Under the pieces are notes generated by a model that was given only the letters and a program-made list of their open reading frames with translations, ran no database searches and was not told the origin of the DNA. From the NCBI RefSeq assembly GCF_037042905.1, contig NC_087245.1, forward strand, positions 24,614,501 through 24,678,500: 64,000 bases of DNA. Reading direction: 5' to 3'. The stretch is from Lytechinus pictus (taxonomy: Eukaryota > Echinodermata > Echinoidea > Temnopleuroida > Toxopneustidae). Both the position numbers and the translations under genes were made by a program. The first letter of the stretch is position 1. Each line of letters begins with the position of its first letter. This document shows positions 43,495 to 56,290 of this stretch, in pieces.

Positions 43495-44325
43495 TAGGCA
43501 GATCCAGGGGGACCGAGCTCCCCCCCCCCCCCCCCTATTGGCGGAGCAAAAAGGGGGGAGGCAGAGGAGGAAAAAAGAAGAGGAAAAATAAGAGGAAGAC
43601 GAGTGAATAAAATAAGGTGAGAGGAAGACTTGAAAACAAAAATCATGTCACTATATGAAATTTTCGCTCGCGCTTTGCTCTCACATTACCTCTTTGATGA
43701 GGCTGATATAGCTGATAGGAGTTTAAAATACCAAGTCTTGAAGTCAATATACAATATATTTTTCAGCTCGATCATGGAGCTTTCATTATATTGTTTCATT
43801 AACTGATTAATTTTAAAAAGTGCTCATGTCCGTTTTTATTGTCTGAATATCAACATTTTCCTTGCAATGCGCTTGCATTATGTGATTTTCCAAGTGTATG
43901 TATATATTGTGTGAGGGTGTGTGTGTGTGAATGTGTGAAGATGCAAATAAATCAATTGTAATCATAAACAGGAGAAGTATCTCCCTAATCAATATCGCGA
44001 GTGTGAAGCGCGAGCTGCATTTTTTTTTATTCAGAACTGAAAAAGGGACACCTTTTGATGACTGCTTGACGGAATTCATGAAGAACTAGGTATGAAACTG
44101 ATAAAATAATTAGAGAGCGAAGCGCGAGCCTTTTTTATTTATATTCAGACCTAGAAATGTGAATTTTAAGTAATATTTGTAGAAATTTATGAAGAATAAA
44201 CATATTTATCTCATTATTAACATGATTTATCAAAGGCGACGTGATTTTTGAGGAACTTTTAGTAATCATAAAATGCGTAGTATTACCACTATTTCCCTTC
44301 TATCCTCCCCCCCCCCCCCCCTCGT
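43495..44325. mobile_element. GGATCCAG-family element, rearranged
   Basis: It starts AGGCAGATCCAGGGGGACC and a C run and ends in a C run near 44320. GCTCGCGCTTTGCTCTC (43665) is in one orientation, GCGAGTGTGAAGCGCGAGC (43997) and GAGCGAAGCGCGAGC (44115) in the other. The internal repeats therefore flip, as if two halves were joined head to head. Confidence 0.6.
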
Positions 44326-45433
44326 TCTTAGGATGAGTGATTTGTCACATTTGTGAAGTACTAAATGCTTTTGGGGTTCAATTTTGTTCGGAGGTTTATT
44401 TTGACAACATATTACAGACACATGCAGTGGCGTACCTGGCATATTTCATCAGGGGGAGCAAGCGCCCAAAAAATGAGCAAGGTGGGGGGGTGGGTAGTAG
44501 GCATAGACGTATAGGCACAATTTTTTAAGGGGGGTTGATAATCATTGCCCAAATATCAACTTCACAGTTTTTAATTTTCGAGCCAGCGAAGCGAGCGAAC
44601 ATTTTTTTCAATTATTATTTAGCCATTTAACATATGAAACTTGCAGAAATTATACATTCGGTTATCAAATTACCAATACACGAGGATATTTGGGCACCTC
44701 GTAGTCCTCGTTGCCCTGCATTTTGCAGCCCCCCCCCCCCCATACACGTTTGGATGTGTAGGTCTGGAAGTGGCACTGAAGGTGGGAAAGGTTACCCAGG
44801 GGATGCCCAATAAAACAGTTGAGATCTTGCTACTACTAATTATTTGCTATCGGGCGATTGCACTTTATTGTCGAAATTATTATTTATTCTTTTGTATATC
44901 ATTCCAGAAATGAAATGTATTAGATGGTGATCGATATATTTCTAATCAAGTGGTAATTGCAATGTTTATATTAAAATAATTATTTTATTCCTCTTTGAAG
45001 GTGTTTACATTATGTTCCCAATTCTGCTCATTTTGGAGACGTTATAAAAGAGGTATTTGACATTGAAATCAGTTGTATTAATGTATTGATTTGCATTTGT
45101 TTTATTTCCATTTACACAGTTAAAGCAAAAATAAATGCATCCTTTCACTCATAAAAAAAAAAATATGAAAAAAAAAAATATATGCGACAGTAGCACGATA
45201 TATCACTAGATATGGGGAAAATCACTCACTCACTGGCAGGAATGTCAGAAGGTTGAGGGAATTGAAATTGGAAAAGATAGATAGGCGGACGAAGGGATCA
45301 GGTACATAGGATAGAAAGGGGGACGGTAATAACCAGAGGAATGTGTAAGCAGGGTTATAGCTAGGCCTTTACCCGACAGATATCAGTATACCGATTACTG
45401 ACGTCCGACGAACAGTACTCATCTATATCCAAC
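44326..45433. other. Repeat scrap and unrecognised DNA
   Basis: CAGTGGCGTACCTGG at 44426 is a hAT-like left end without a visible partner. AGCCAGCGAAGCGAGCGAAC follows near 44582. From 44640 on nothing is recognised except A runs near 45150. Confidence 0.45.
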
Positions 45434-46010
45434 CCAGGGGCAGATCCAGGATTTTCAAGGGGGACATATTGTTTACAAAAAATTGACAAGCCCCACCCCA
45501 AAAAGTCTTCACTTTCAATTGCACGTGCCTAACAATTTACACTAAAATTATATATATAAATAATAATTGCGAGCGCGAAGCGCGAGCTGAAATTTTCTAA
45601 GAATTTAGACCTAAAACGATACATTTTTATGCACTTAACTATGAATAGGATGGATATCTTCCTTAATAAATTATGCGAGCGCGAAGCGCGAGCTAAAATT
45701 TTTGATATTCCTAACTGGACACTAGACATTCTAATCAGTTTTATAAGATTGGTATCTAAAGAATCGTGCGGGCGCAAAGCGCGAGCTAAAACTTTTGATA
45801 TTCCAACTTAAGAACTGGATATTCCGAGCACTTTTAGTAACCATGAACAAATTGGTTTCTTACTAATCAATTGACGCGAGCGCGAAGTGCGAGCTGAAAA
45901 TTTTTGATATTTCAACCTGAAAACTAGACATTTATCTTAGGTACCCAGTACTAGTACCCAACTAAATAATTGATGCGAGCGCGTAGCGCGAGCGAAATTT
46001 TTATTGTTAT
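45434..46010. mobile_element. CAGGGGCAGATCCAG element, right end lost
   Basis: It starts CAGGGGCAGATCCAGG. GCGAGCGCGAAGCGCGAGC or variants occur at 45569, 45675, 45768, 45876 and 45975, with periods of 93-108 bp. Between them lie AATTTTTGATATT-type and CTGGACATTC-type words shared with 1783-2460. Confidence 0.75.
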
Positions 46011-48386
46011 AATTATATTACCTGCAAGTTGTTCTCTACCTTTTTCCTGTCCCTGGTCAGCCCAGTCCATGCTCAGAGAGCTCTAAAAGTCGCATTGCGT
46101 AAAAATCAAAATTTACCGATAAAAGTGTACAGTTAAAATTTACCGACAAAGATGGTGGAACTAAAAAAACAAAGCCCCCTGCCCCCCCCCCCCTCTTAGG
46201 TATACGCTAGTGGACTCATGTAAAAAATACAATGCAGCTCAGATTTTCAAAGTTAAATCAATGTTAAACCTCCTTGGCAAACATCAATACTTTGACTGGT
46301 ACTCGGCGTTGGAAAACTAACGTCTCTGAGCCTGAAATGTTCCCAAAGTTTCGAACATTCTTCGAACATGTAGGTTATTAATTCACTTACCTTGTTATCA
46401 CCAATGTTTAAAATCAAAGCCGAAGTCAGTTCCTGAAGTTTCCAGCATTAATTTTTCCTCACATCCCCAGAAATATCAGGAAAAGAAAGTCTCTCGGATG
46501 TCTAGTCATAACAAAACATGTATAGGCCTACGCTGTTTAAAATGTCATTCCTTCCCTCAGTATTGTGTAGGCTAGCTTACATTCCTATCTCGCGCCTGTC
46601 TCGTCAGCCTTTTCAAATTTCCCACTATTGTGCGCTCGTTTCATCGCCCCAGTGCATTACAATGGACCTGTTATCATGGGTGGACATTCGGCGTTTGTGA
46701 ATGGATTCACAGTGATTGCCTCCGTCGACGTCGTTTCAATAAATTAATAGATCAATAGTTAATATCAATGTTCTGAAATAATGGGAAATCCATGTGCAGC
46801 AGTAGGCTGTTTATTGCATAAGAATTGATGCATTGATTTTACCGGTAAGGGTTATACATGTAATTTACTTCGATTTGATTTTTTTTGTTTTAAATCTAGC
46901 TTTTAGTAATATATACTAATTAAGAGGGTCTCCATTCATACTAGGGTGTTTCACTCTGCGACGTACGGATGATTCAAGAACAGTGTAAATGTATTGAAAA
47001 TGCCCTGAAATGACAAAGAACAGCTGAAGAGGGCTTTGTCGAAAATTGGTGAACCGGAACAGCAATTTTGTGCTAAGTTTCAGAGCTGTCGAAAAATTGC
47101 AAATATGTCGTTTGTCCAGAGTCAAGGACTAAAGCTGCTGTTTTGATTCACCAATTTTCGACAAAGACTTCTTTGCTTTTTTTTCTTTGTCAAAACAGGC
47201 ATATGACAATACATTTAATCTGTCCTTGGAACCATTCGTACGTAGCTGAGCAAAGCCTTCCATTATGTAAAACATAGCTGTATAGACTACTAACCAGTGG
47301 TGTTATGAACCCCCCCAAAAAAATTATGAGGATGCACAACATGGAGTGTGTGCAAAAAATTCATAGAAATCACAAGGGAGCGAAGCAAGAGAGAAAACTT
47401 ATCTTTTCAAAATGAAAATTAAATTGTGTAATATGTTTTGACATACTGTAATATTAAGAAAAAAACGTGATAGGCCTATACTATCCCCTTCCCCGAACTT
47501 TTCTTTCATTTTTCCTTTTTCTATATTTTTTATCGGTAGTGAAACTGTTTTTTGGGGGTATGGCCCAGAGGCCCCCTATCTGTAAGCCATTGGTAATAAC
47601 ATATTAATTTACTTCTATCCATTAACATGATAAGGGTATACTATAACAACTGAGGGGGGGGGGGCTTGGGGCAAACCCTCTACTGTACTAGTCCAAAGGG
47701 GAGGGGGCGAGGGCTAGGTGGAGAATACTGCACTAAATTTATGCGTTGTTGCAGGGTTGCGAACAAGGCATATCAACACGCGACTTGCATTTTGATAATT
47801 CTTTAACGTGATTCATGAAGTAGTACCCTGTAACCATCATTAATCAAAAAGTTTTTTTTTCTGGCTCGCTTCGCTCTTACGAACCATATAAAGGAGGTTG
47901 GTCACGTGGTCAACGAGCTGCCATTGTAGAGCCTTTTTTAGTTTCATTCGGCAACACCTTTATCAGCCCTACATTTTGATAGACAAGAAAACGTAGTACG
48001 AAGTAAGGATAACAGAATTCGATTAACACCATTTGGGAAACATAACCTGCGAGATGGGTTTCAATTTCAATTTGAAATTTATTTTCCATCTTTGAAAAAC
48101 CAAGATACATTGTAAATATAACATAGTATTGACGTGATATATACATATATAAAATGGAGGGATACCAAAAGCAGATTGCTTGCAAGCAGGGTCCCAACAT
48201 ACCAATCAACATTCATTAAGAAAGACAGTATATAACCATTTAAAATGAATTCCCTCCATACACGCACGCACGCACGCACACACGCACACACACCCTCACA
48301 ATAAATAGAAGAAGTAATGAGGTCAGGTCATGACAAAGAAATGAATTAAGATTGTGAATAGAAAATGAGAGGAGAATTATGTAGTA
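46011..48386. other. Unrecognised DNA with repeat scraps
   Basis: A C run and TTAGGTATACGCTAG near 46180 look like a hAT-type right end. A GATAACAAG|GTAAGTG donor-like site lies on the minus strand near 46396. A 20-bp inverted repeat (47034-47053 with 47147-47166) surrounds a 93-bp loop. A (CACG)n/(CA)n microsatellite lies at about 48261-48295. No gene is supported. Confidence 0.4.
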
Positions 48387-48617
48387 CACAGTAAAAACGC
48401 TGTTTAAGATTTTATACAACGCTGTTTACTATATGAACCTTACAGTAGTTGTTTAACACTTTAAACAATCATGTTTAATTTATTGAAGATTATATATTGA
48501 AAACTGAACTATGTTGTTTAAGATTTTAAACACTTGTTTAAACTGTTTAAACAATTACTGTAAGGTTCATATAGTAAACAGCGTTGTATTAAAAAAATAA
48601 ACAGCGTGTTTACTGTG
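48387..48617. mobile_element. TA-flanked foldback MITE
   Basis: TA at 48385-48386 and 48618-48619 bracket CACAGTAAAAACGCTGTTTA...AACAGCGTGTTTACTGTG. Inside is a perfect 32-bp inverted repeat including CTGTTTACTATATGAACC and its mirror. TA flanks are the Tc1/mariner pattern. Confidence 0.8.
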
Positions 48618-48843
48618 TAGAGAGGAGAAAGGCAATAAGATAGAGGAAGATGACTATAACATTGTAAAATCTACTCAGAATGTAATAATTTTATAAAATA
48701 AAAATACATTTTTTTTTAATAAAGTGAGTTTGAATGTGGAAAGAGTTGAGCTTTGTTGGGTAGCGTGATAAAAGTCATTCCATAGTGCAATATGATGTTG
48801 TGCAGGGGATTAATTTAAAGCCATGGAAGAGGAAAGTTTTGAT

Positions 48844-50248
48844 TTAGTTTTCAAGTTCTGCAGCAGTGTTATCTTCGTCACACTTCTCGAGTTCAGTCAT
48901 TTTATCCTTTTCTTTCTCTGCTGCCTTGCTGGCTTCTTTCGCTTTCTTCTTCAATTTCATAGTCTCTCTCTTTTCACTGTCAATGATACCAATCCCTGAT
49001 CCGAGCACTCGAAGGACCCTTCCCTGTGATGTTTCGATGCCGGTCCCTAAGACCTCAAACTCGACGCCATCTTGGTTCCATGTGGCCTTGGTATCCAAGG
49101 CGAGGCCAAGCGAGAAACCGAGGCAACCGAGAATACAATTTGCGCTGCAGAGTTCCATCGTACAGTCGGTTACGAGCTGCAAGCCATCGTCACAGCCACA
49201 GGACAACTCACAGCCAACGTTTGGATACCTGCATTCTAGATTGGTAAACCCGTCACAAAAGTCCTTTGAAGCTGACCCCACCCCCGCCGAAGCGGATAGA
49301 CATGCCCCGGGGACGATGGCCAATTCGTATTCGAGCTTTGAACTTCCTTCGATGTCGACATCGATGTCGCTTAGAGCTGTGGTCTTTCCGGCATCCTTGG
49401 TCGATGAGTTTGGTTGAGTTGTGATAACATTTGCTGGATTCTATGAAAATAGAAATCAAACTTTCATAAACATCACTATCATCATCATTATTATCATCGT
49501 TATCATCGTCAATATCATCACCAACAAAATTGTAATCATACTCTCTTTTAAATTAAAAAAAGATATCGGGGTTATCCTAAAATATGAACAATTTCTTTCA
49601 GTTGAAATATTTTCGAAAGTTTCAATTTGTGGGTAAATTTGTGGGTTTTGTAATCAGAGCTGATAAACGTGATAAATTTCAATATATTCGAAGCATTGGC
49701 AAACATTTAAATTTGAATCATTCTGGACTGATTGCGATAAGCATAATACTTTCCCAATAATTGCATTAGCCGTTTGCATGTATATAACACTAATAAGCAA
49801 TGATAGATTACAGGAAAGCCTGGAATGGGAGGAGATAAAGTTATCGTATAAAGTTAATGTATTTTTTTTTATTGTTTTATTTTGTTTGTTTGTATTTGCG
49901 ACGTACCAGTGTAGAATCAATGTCTGAATTAGGCGTATTGTTTCCTTTCTCCGTTCTACTTTGTCCGGTCACGCGGCTCTCATTTTCCTCCTCCTCGGTG
50001 TGATGATCTTCCTTGGTACTTTTATTCTCCTTTTCATCAACCAGATCGTTCTCGTCATCAAAACCTTTATTAGACTGGCCGAGGTCTTTAGCTCCACATT
50101 GATCGTCATCATGAAGCACGATTGGTTCTCCTTCATCGTCATGGTCATGGTGATCGTCTTCGACATCATTGATGTGATCATCTGATTTCTCATTGACCTT
50201 GTCATCGATGCTGGTCACAGATGTTTTGATTTCAACGGCGTTCTCCAT
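48844..50248 (-). CDS. Novel two-exon gene, 312-residue protein
   Basis: Exon 1 is 50248-49907 (114 codons; ATG in GAGGATGG, in-frame TAG four codons upstream; donor CTG|GTACGT). Exon 2 is 49440-48844 (acceptor TTTTCATAG; 198 codons and TAA). The join is phase 0. There is no signal peptide or clear membrane span. Residues 23-49 are an Asp/His cluster (DDHINDVEDDHHDHDDEGEP) that could hold metal ions, and the region to 114 is acidic and probably disordered. Residues 145-267 look folded: a Cys-rich segment with about ten Cys (176-220, including CELSCGCDDG), then GVEFEVLGTGIETSQGRVLR and LGSGIGI. Residues 269-301 are Lys/Glu-rich and may form a helix. The LGTG...GSG pattern reminds me of uncharacterised invertebrate proteins. 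Function unknown. Confidence 0.75.
48866..49417 (+). other. Antisense open frame over exon 2
   Basis: A 183-codon plus frame is the shadow of the minus-strand gene. It has no splice or domain support and is listed only because it is the longest non-repeat frame on this strand. Confidence 0.8.
49441..49906 (-). other. Intron of the novel gene
   Basis: 466 bp, GTACGT...CATAG, with a (CAT)n-like stretch next to exon 2. No insertion is recognised. Confidence 0.65.
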
Positions 50249-50429
50249 CCTCACGCTCTATTATCCTTTATTCTTTGTCTTTTTATTTATTACTGTCAGT
50301 AGCTTTCTAATTCAGAGCGTTTTGTATCACAAATACCACAATGACAATCATCAATCAGCACACAAGTTTGAATAAAACCAAATCCAACTGTTTAGATTCT
50401 TTAAATGATATTCTTGCATTTTCCCTCGG

Positions 50430-50438
50430 ATTTATAAC
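50430..50438 (-). promoter_or_regulatory. Possible TATA box of the novel gene
   Basis: On the minus strand GGTTATAAATCCGAGG lies about 185 bp before the start codon. A TATA at this place would put transcription near 50405 and give a leader of about 155 bases. This is inference. Confidence 0.3.
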
Positions 50439-52857
50439 CTTAACGGGTTCCAACCCATTATACAGCCCCTACCATTAGGTTATTTCCCCAATTCTAATGC
50501 CTGTCATTGTTCTATTTTGGCTTCTTCATTATCAGTCGATTGAATTGATCAACCTATTTGGGTTTCATCTATAGTCCTGAATGTAAACAAGAATAATCAA
50601 GTATTGATATGTCGCATGACAAATGTTTTGACATGTTTGTGGGAGATGATAAGACATCGTGTTGAAATAATCTACCTCGAATTGATATAGAGATCCTGTT
50701 TTGACGTCACATATTCGGCAAAGTGACGACGAAGAGTTTTGTCTTTCGAAATCCAGATTATATACTCTAATAATTGGGGGATGTTATAATAGTTCATGAA
50801 GTTCAAAACGATTAGAACAATACAGCCCTCACAATTTTCCAAGGGGTGGCATTTTTTGTTGAGAAAAAAAAATGACAAGCAAAAAAAGATCTATACTCCC
50901 GAGTTATGATGGCGAGTTATGTCACATTTTCATCTTCATTTGTGTATGGCCCCGACAAATTCCATTACCAAATATTTTTCAATGGCTTTCAAAGGGGGAG
51001 GGGCAAGGGCCGAGGCCTGGTGTTCCCATATCTGGTCATTCACTGACGGAGACTACATTGTAATTAACTAATTAATCATGATTAATTATCGAAATATGAT
51101 AAGATGCTCCTGAGTGGAATGTTAGCTATTTGAATAATTATATCCATATTTATTAACGGTATTAGTATGTGCAATATTTTGGTATTATTCTCGTTAAAAA
51201 ATTTAAAGACTAATTTAGCTCTTAAAAGTGAAACATGCATGATCAGATTATTGACAGCTTTCCCTCAGCATTATCACTGTACAGTATCATGATTATTACG
51301 TCATGATCATCAATGTATTTTTCTCTGAGCATTACATTGTCGCGTCATAATCATTTTTAATGCGCGCTGACTGCGTAACAACCGGCCATTATCATTAATG
51401 CAAGCAAAAAGACAAAACAAAAAGCATAATATACCCCAGCAAGACTAAACATGTAGGGATAAAAAAGATTCACGGAAAACAGAGCTGAAAACAAGATAAA
51501 CAGCAAATATGCGATTTTCACTAAAAATAAACGTTTTTATGTTACTAATTTATGACATAGGAATATCAACTGTGGTGGCGGAACTTGGAAGATTTAAGGC
51601 AAGTTTGATTCGTCATAAATTATTGTTTTTTTTTAGGGTTTTCCAAAAAAAATATTATATACACCTTGCATTGGTACATTTACATGTATCTTCAAGACTC
51701 TTCTTAATATTTACGTAGTTTTAAATATCAGATCTTAGTGAAAAAATGTAAATATTACTTCATAAAAACTTTCTCCCATATCAATGGCAGCAGAGGCGTA
51801 TATCAAACGGGGGGGGGGGACGGATCACATGTCCCATATAGGTCTCATGCACTCGATCTTTCAAAGGGGCGAAAAAGTTAAGAAAAATATATATTAAAAA
51901 AAGGCAAAGAGCGGGAAGCAAGGAGGGGGGGCAATAACGAGCCAAATCAGACATAAAGTTCAAAGGGGTGCGATTTGATTGCTGGCCCCAGGTATGTTTG
52001 ATTATAAGTAAACTTATTTGCCTTATCTTAGCAAAGGGCACAATGGATTGAATCCGTGTTTGTATTTCCAATCTTGATTAGAATTGCCATTTGGAACCAA
52101 GGAATGATTATTTCCCTGTATACATTACACAATTTTCATTGCTGACGAGTGTTGATTTTCCCCCTCTGATGAAAGAATTATGACGTCGTACATTCGTATT
52201 AAATTTACTTTAATACTATGAACATCGTATGAAGACAAGTAACGGGGAAGACCGCCCTGACAAAAAGTTTATTGAAATTTTTTTTTTATATAAGAAAAAT
52301 ATTAAAAACTTATTCGTGACGTCATATACAAGCAGGTTTCCCACATATCGTATGTCTTAAAAACTCAGTGGATAATTGTCATTTGCCAAGAAAATTGAAC
52401 ATATTTTTTATTCAACCTTCAGTTTATCAATAGAGAAGTCATTTCACACACGCTCGGCGCGCCATGCAGAAAGAGAAAAGAAACCGAGTTATCATGAACC
52501 ATTAAATATTTGAAATGTAGGGCCTATAAATTGTATTTTACATGGGGCAGATTCTCTTAGGCCTATATGACGTCACAAATGAAAAAAAAACTTAAAATTC
52601 CTTAAACCTTTACCAATATTTTCATTATTATAGTTTTTATTTCTACTATTTATAAAACAAACTTTCTGGGTGAACTTCTCCTTTTAAGACAGATTTTCGT
52701 CAGTTTCATGGGTCAGAATCATTATTTTTTGCTGATCCTCAAAATTATGTAATATTGGGAATATATACATGTATGAAGAAAGTTACATCGGTGGAGCCTT
52801 GGGGCGATTGTATGGTGTCCAAAATCGGGTAAAATTATGAAAGATTGAAAGGATCTC
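50439..52857. other. Unrecognised AT-rich DNA with repeat scraps
   Basis: A palindrome AATTAATCATGATTAATT lies at 51070-51087. G-run repeat scraps occur near 50993 and 51790-51960. Short AT-driven frames only. Confidence 0.4.
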
Positions 52858-52879
52858 TAATGGGGTGTTGCAAGAAACT

Positions 52880-53105
52880 TGCGATTGAACGCAAATCGAA
52901 CGCAACTCCCAAAATTGAGCGTAAGTCCTCCGATTAAACGCAAATCTGCAATTGAACGCAAGTTACGTTCAATCCTGTTGCAAGAAGAAGTTGCGTTTGA
53001 TCAATTGAACGTAGATCAAGCGCAAATTGATTGCAAATCGAACGTAACTTATGTGAGATTTTGGAGGACACGCAAAATTTGCGTTCGATTTACGTTCAAT
53101 TGATT
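52880..53105. repeat. Left subterminal array of ATTGAACGCAA words
   Basis: About ten variants of ATTGAACGCAA or its mirror TTGCGTTCAAT, including GCAATTGAACGCAAG and ACGTTCAATTGAT. The right partner is 57345-57500. Confidence 0.8.
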
Positions 53106-55849
53106 GTCCATAGGCTTGTGTACTAAAAATTCTGCAAAATTTTTTTTTTTTGTATTTTGTTTTGAAAACTTGTGTAAATTATGCCATTTTCAACTTTCCA
53201 TGGGTTTTTTTCAAGAAAAACTTGAAATAATGTTATTTTTAATCTTTATAGGCCTCTTCAGCAATTATGCCATTATTATCACACAATTTCACTACATTCT
53301 CTCCTAATATCATTTTAAAGTGTGTCAATCACCAAAAATATTCTGCTCTTGTTATCAGAGGTCATGGAATATTCAAATTGTGATTTCTGAAATAATTTGT
53401 ATGAAAAAATATTGAAGAAATATTAATTCTCCATAAGCACAAAAAAGCCACTCTTCATTAAAACACTTCATGCACTGGCAAATTCTTATCAATATTTCTG
53501 AGGGTTTGCAGTAAATACAACTCAGAATTTGTTTTGCAAGAGCACCAAATTGCTTCAATGCTTTCATTCATAAATATCATAATGAATAACATGCCCAATT
53601 AAGTTATTTTAGTTTGATTTTCAAATAAAACATACATTTCAGGAGATTGCTACACTTCAAAATCTGAAGCTCTCTTGTTTCTCTCTCTTTAATCATGAGA
53701 TTGCATGGTAGATATATATCACACTTGCATACAGGGATGAGGTCGAGGCTGATTCTTCCGAGTCATGAGTCAGCTTGAGAGAACTTCCCATAGATTCTGT
53801 ACAGTGACTCGGACCAAGGCCAGCAAAATGTTGTCTCGAGGTCAGCATTGACTACATCCCTGCTTGGAAATGAAAAGATCCATTGATCTGTGCACAAAAA
53901 GAACACTGCTCAAGACATTCATTATTGATGGACCTTTTATTTTTAATTTTCATTGTTTCTTACTCCTGAGGAATTACTTCTGAGATTCATTTATATCAAA
54001 TAAAAATTCATATCATCTTCAAGTGTTTTACCACTGAATGTCAGCCCACAGTCCTTAATGTTGGCAAGAAGAATCCATAGAAGTCCAGTCAGGAAAGCCA
54101 GTCAGGAAAGCCACAAGCTTCTCTGCTTGAAGGAACAAATTTGGTTTCCAGAAGCAGTCTAATTTGAGATGAATATGGAGAGCTCCATGGAGTGAAGTTT
54201 TTAAACCAACACCCTCATTCTGAAGTCCACTCTAATAAGATGTTACGACAGACAGGAGCAGCTCTGAATTCAGTTCTGATAACCAACCTGTTCGTAAAAA
54301 AATAATAATATAGGAAATAATGCAAGCCCATAACCATACATAGCTTGGGTTAGTTCAAATTTTGTCCTTTCAGTGCAAGAACGCCCTTAGCAAAACATTT
54401 TTGTGCACCCCATCAGTGCAGAAATGCCCCTATGCCTGCTGGTAAGGGCGTTGTTTGCAACGACAAGATGATATGATAGAGGGATAGTGGCTTACTCCTG
54501 AGACCATAATAATTGGCAATTTGCCATGATGTAATCTAAAAAAGTGTGAAAACTTATTGTTTTTCCCCCAAATAAATGAATCATGGAAATTGAAATATGC
54601 AATAAATTAAATCAATGACAGCAAAATTCACAATTTCATTCAGTACACATTGGATGAGCACAACAACCACCCCCTCCCCCCCCCCCCCCATCAATGGGGA
54701 TGTCTTCATTGCTGAGAAGTCCAAGTCAAGATAGAGATTTGTATTTGCCTTTTTCATTTTGCATTATCCTTGGGTTAATGTGTACAGATTTCACCCCCAT
54801 CCGCATTACGATCATGGTGAATAATTAATAATACAGTTTACATGTAACCTACCATTTGAGAGTTGATAAAATGAATCAATCAGCTGGTTGCAAGAACACA
54901 CATTGTAGCAGACACATTTATGGTGGTTCGGAGGTTTCTTGTTTATTCCAGACTTCTTTGTCATCATAACTGTAGTAAGCAATTAAAAGCAAAAAGCAAA
55001 GAGATAAAACATGTTCATGAAATTAATATACAAGTTAAGCTCAGTTGCCAGGGTGTTAATCATTATAGTAGTCCCAGGGTGTTTTGATTAAAGTCACTTC
55101 TGGCCTGGGGAGGGGCACTATGGTTCCTCATCCATGGGCGGTGCAATTAAAACAATTATGAAATCATACCTTTGATTTACTAAAAAAAGCTCGTAATAGA
55201 ATGCTAAACTTTGTTGTACATATTCCTTTCTAGAGCATTCCTAACAACTTTACTTTAAAAAATCTGGTATAAAAATAAATTCCTTTCATGTTTTTTTTTA
55301 AATATTTTTTCTTAACTTCTTAAATGTATTTCTTTTAATTGTTATTTTCAACACAAAGTTCATCAGTGACATTGAATTACTATTGTCAATAAAAAAATTA
55401 CCCAATTATGAATATTGACTTTTTACATGTAATCATGTTTTTGTCTGACATGTACTTAAACAAACACAATGTTGCAAAATTTCCTGACCCTGTACCTGGG
55501 AATTGCAAATTTGGTCTCAAAAGTTGCGTGAGACTTGAAAGTAAAACGTCAGTCAATGGTGCGGTAATACAATTTTGAGTGGCAGATTTATTCTGAAAAA
55601 TGTCAAGGGAGACCATATGCCCCCCCCCCCCGAGTATTGTGCTTGATGTAAAAGGATGTAAAAAAAAAATTGATTATGCATTCAATATTAATAATGATGC
55701 ACCAAATGAGACACCCTTTTACTGTAAGCACCTGGAAAAGCATTGTAATCATCCATTAAATAATTTAAAGTGAAAAAAAAAATCTGTCATCTATATAGCA
55801 CCTCATGTGCTTGCATAAAAATCAAGTTAAGACTAGAGTCAGTTACATA
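53106..55849. other. Interior of the TAA element, unrecognised
   Basis: AT-rich. A direct repeat of CCAGTCAGGAAAG at 54091-54112, a C run near 54670, short closed frames. Nothing transposase-like. Confidence 0.45.
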
Positions 55850-56290
55850 GTAGCCCGGGGGGGGGGGGGGTTACTCACGAAATAATGCATATGGGGATGT
55901 GCCGCTGGAATGGGTCGCCTTTTTTGAAGAAATCCCTAAACATGGGGTATGGATTTATGCTGGAAAATCCCTAAACATGGCCCAATTTTTAGATACTGGA
56001 CTTAAACATGGGTCCATATTCTACTCCAATGTCTTAGGTGCAAATGCAAAATTACCTTACATTTTGGGCGATAACCTTTTTCTTTTTTTTTTTGCTTGTC
56101 AAGTTTTCCAGGCGAAAATGTGCCCCCCCCCCCTTTTGGAAATCCTGGATCCGCCCCTGTAATGAATCCCCAATAATGGGCCCCTTTTTAGCCAAAATGA
56201 CCTGTAAATATGGGTACGGGTTTCAAACCTTCAGCCGCACACCTTTGTCCAAACCAAATCTAAGTACCTCCCCCCCCCCCCCCCCCGGCA
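55850..56290. repeat. G-run repeat with CCCTAAACATGG units, interrupted
   Basis: It begins with a CCCGGG plus G run and ends in a long C run plus GGCATAGTAG. Inside are CCCTAAACATGG and TTAAACATGGG units. A CAGGGGCGGATCC-family right end (GGATCCGCCCCTG, finishing at 56159) sits in the middle as a fragment of a later insertion. Confidence 0.6.

Noticed and set aside
48866-49417. 183-codon plus-strand frame
   Set aside because: It is antisense to exon 2 of the minus-strand gene, which has splice sites, a start context and continuity with exon 1.
55398-55616. 72-codon minus frame as the transposase of the 4.7-kb element
   Set aside because: There are no DDE-type motifs and no continuation in neighbouring frames.
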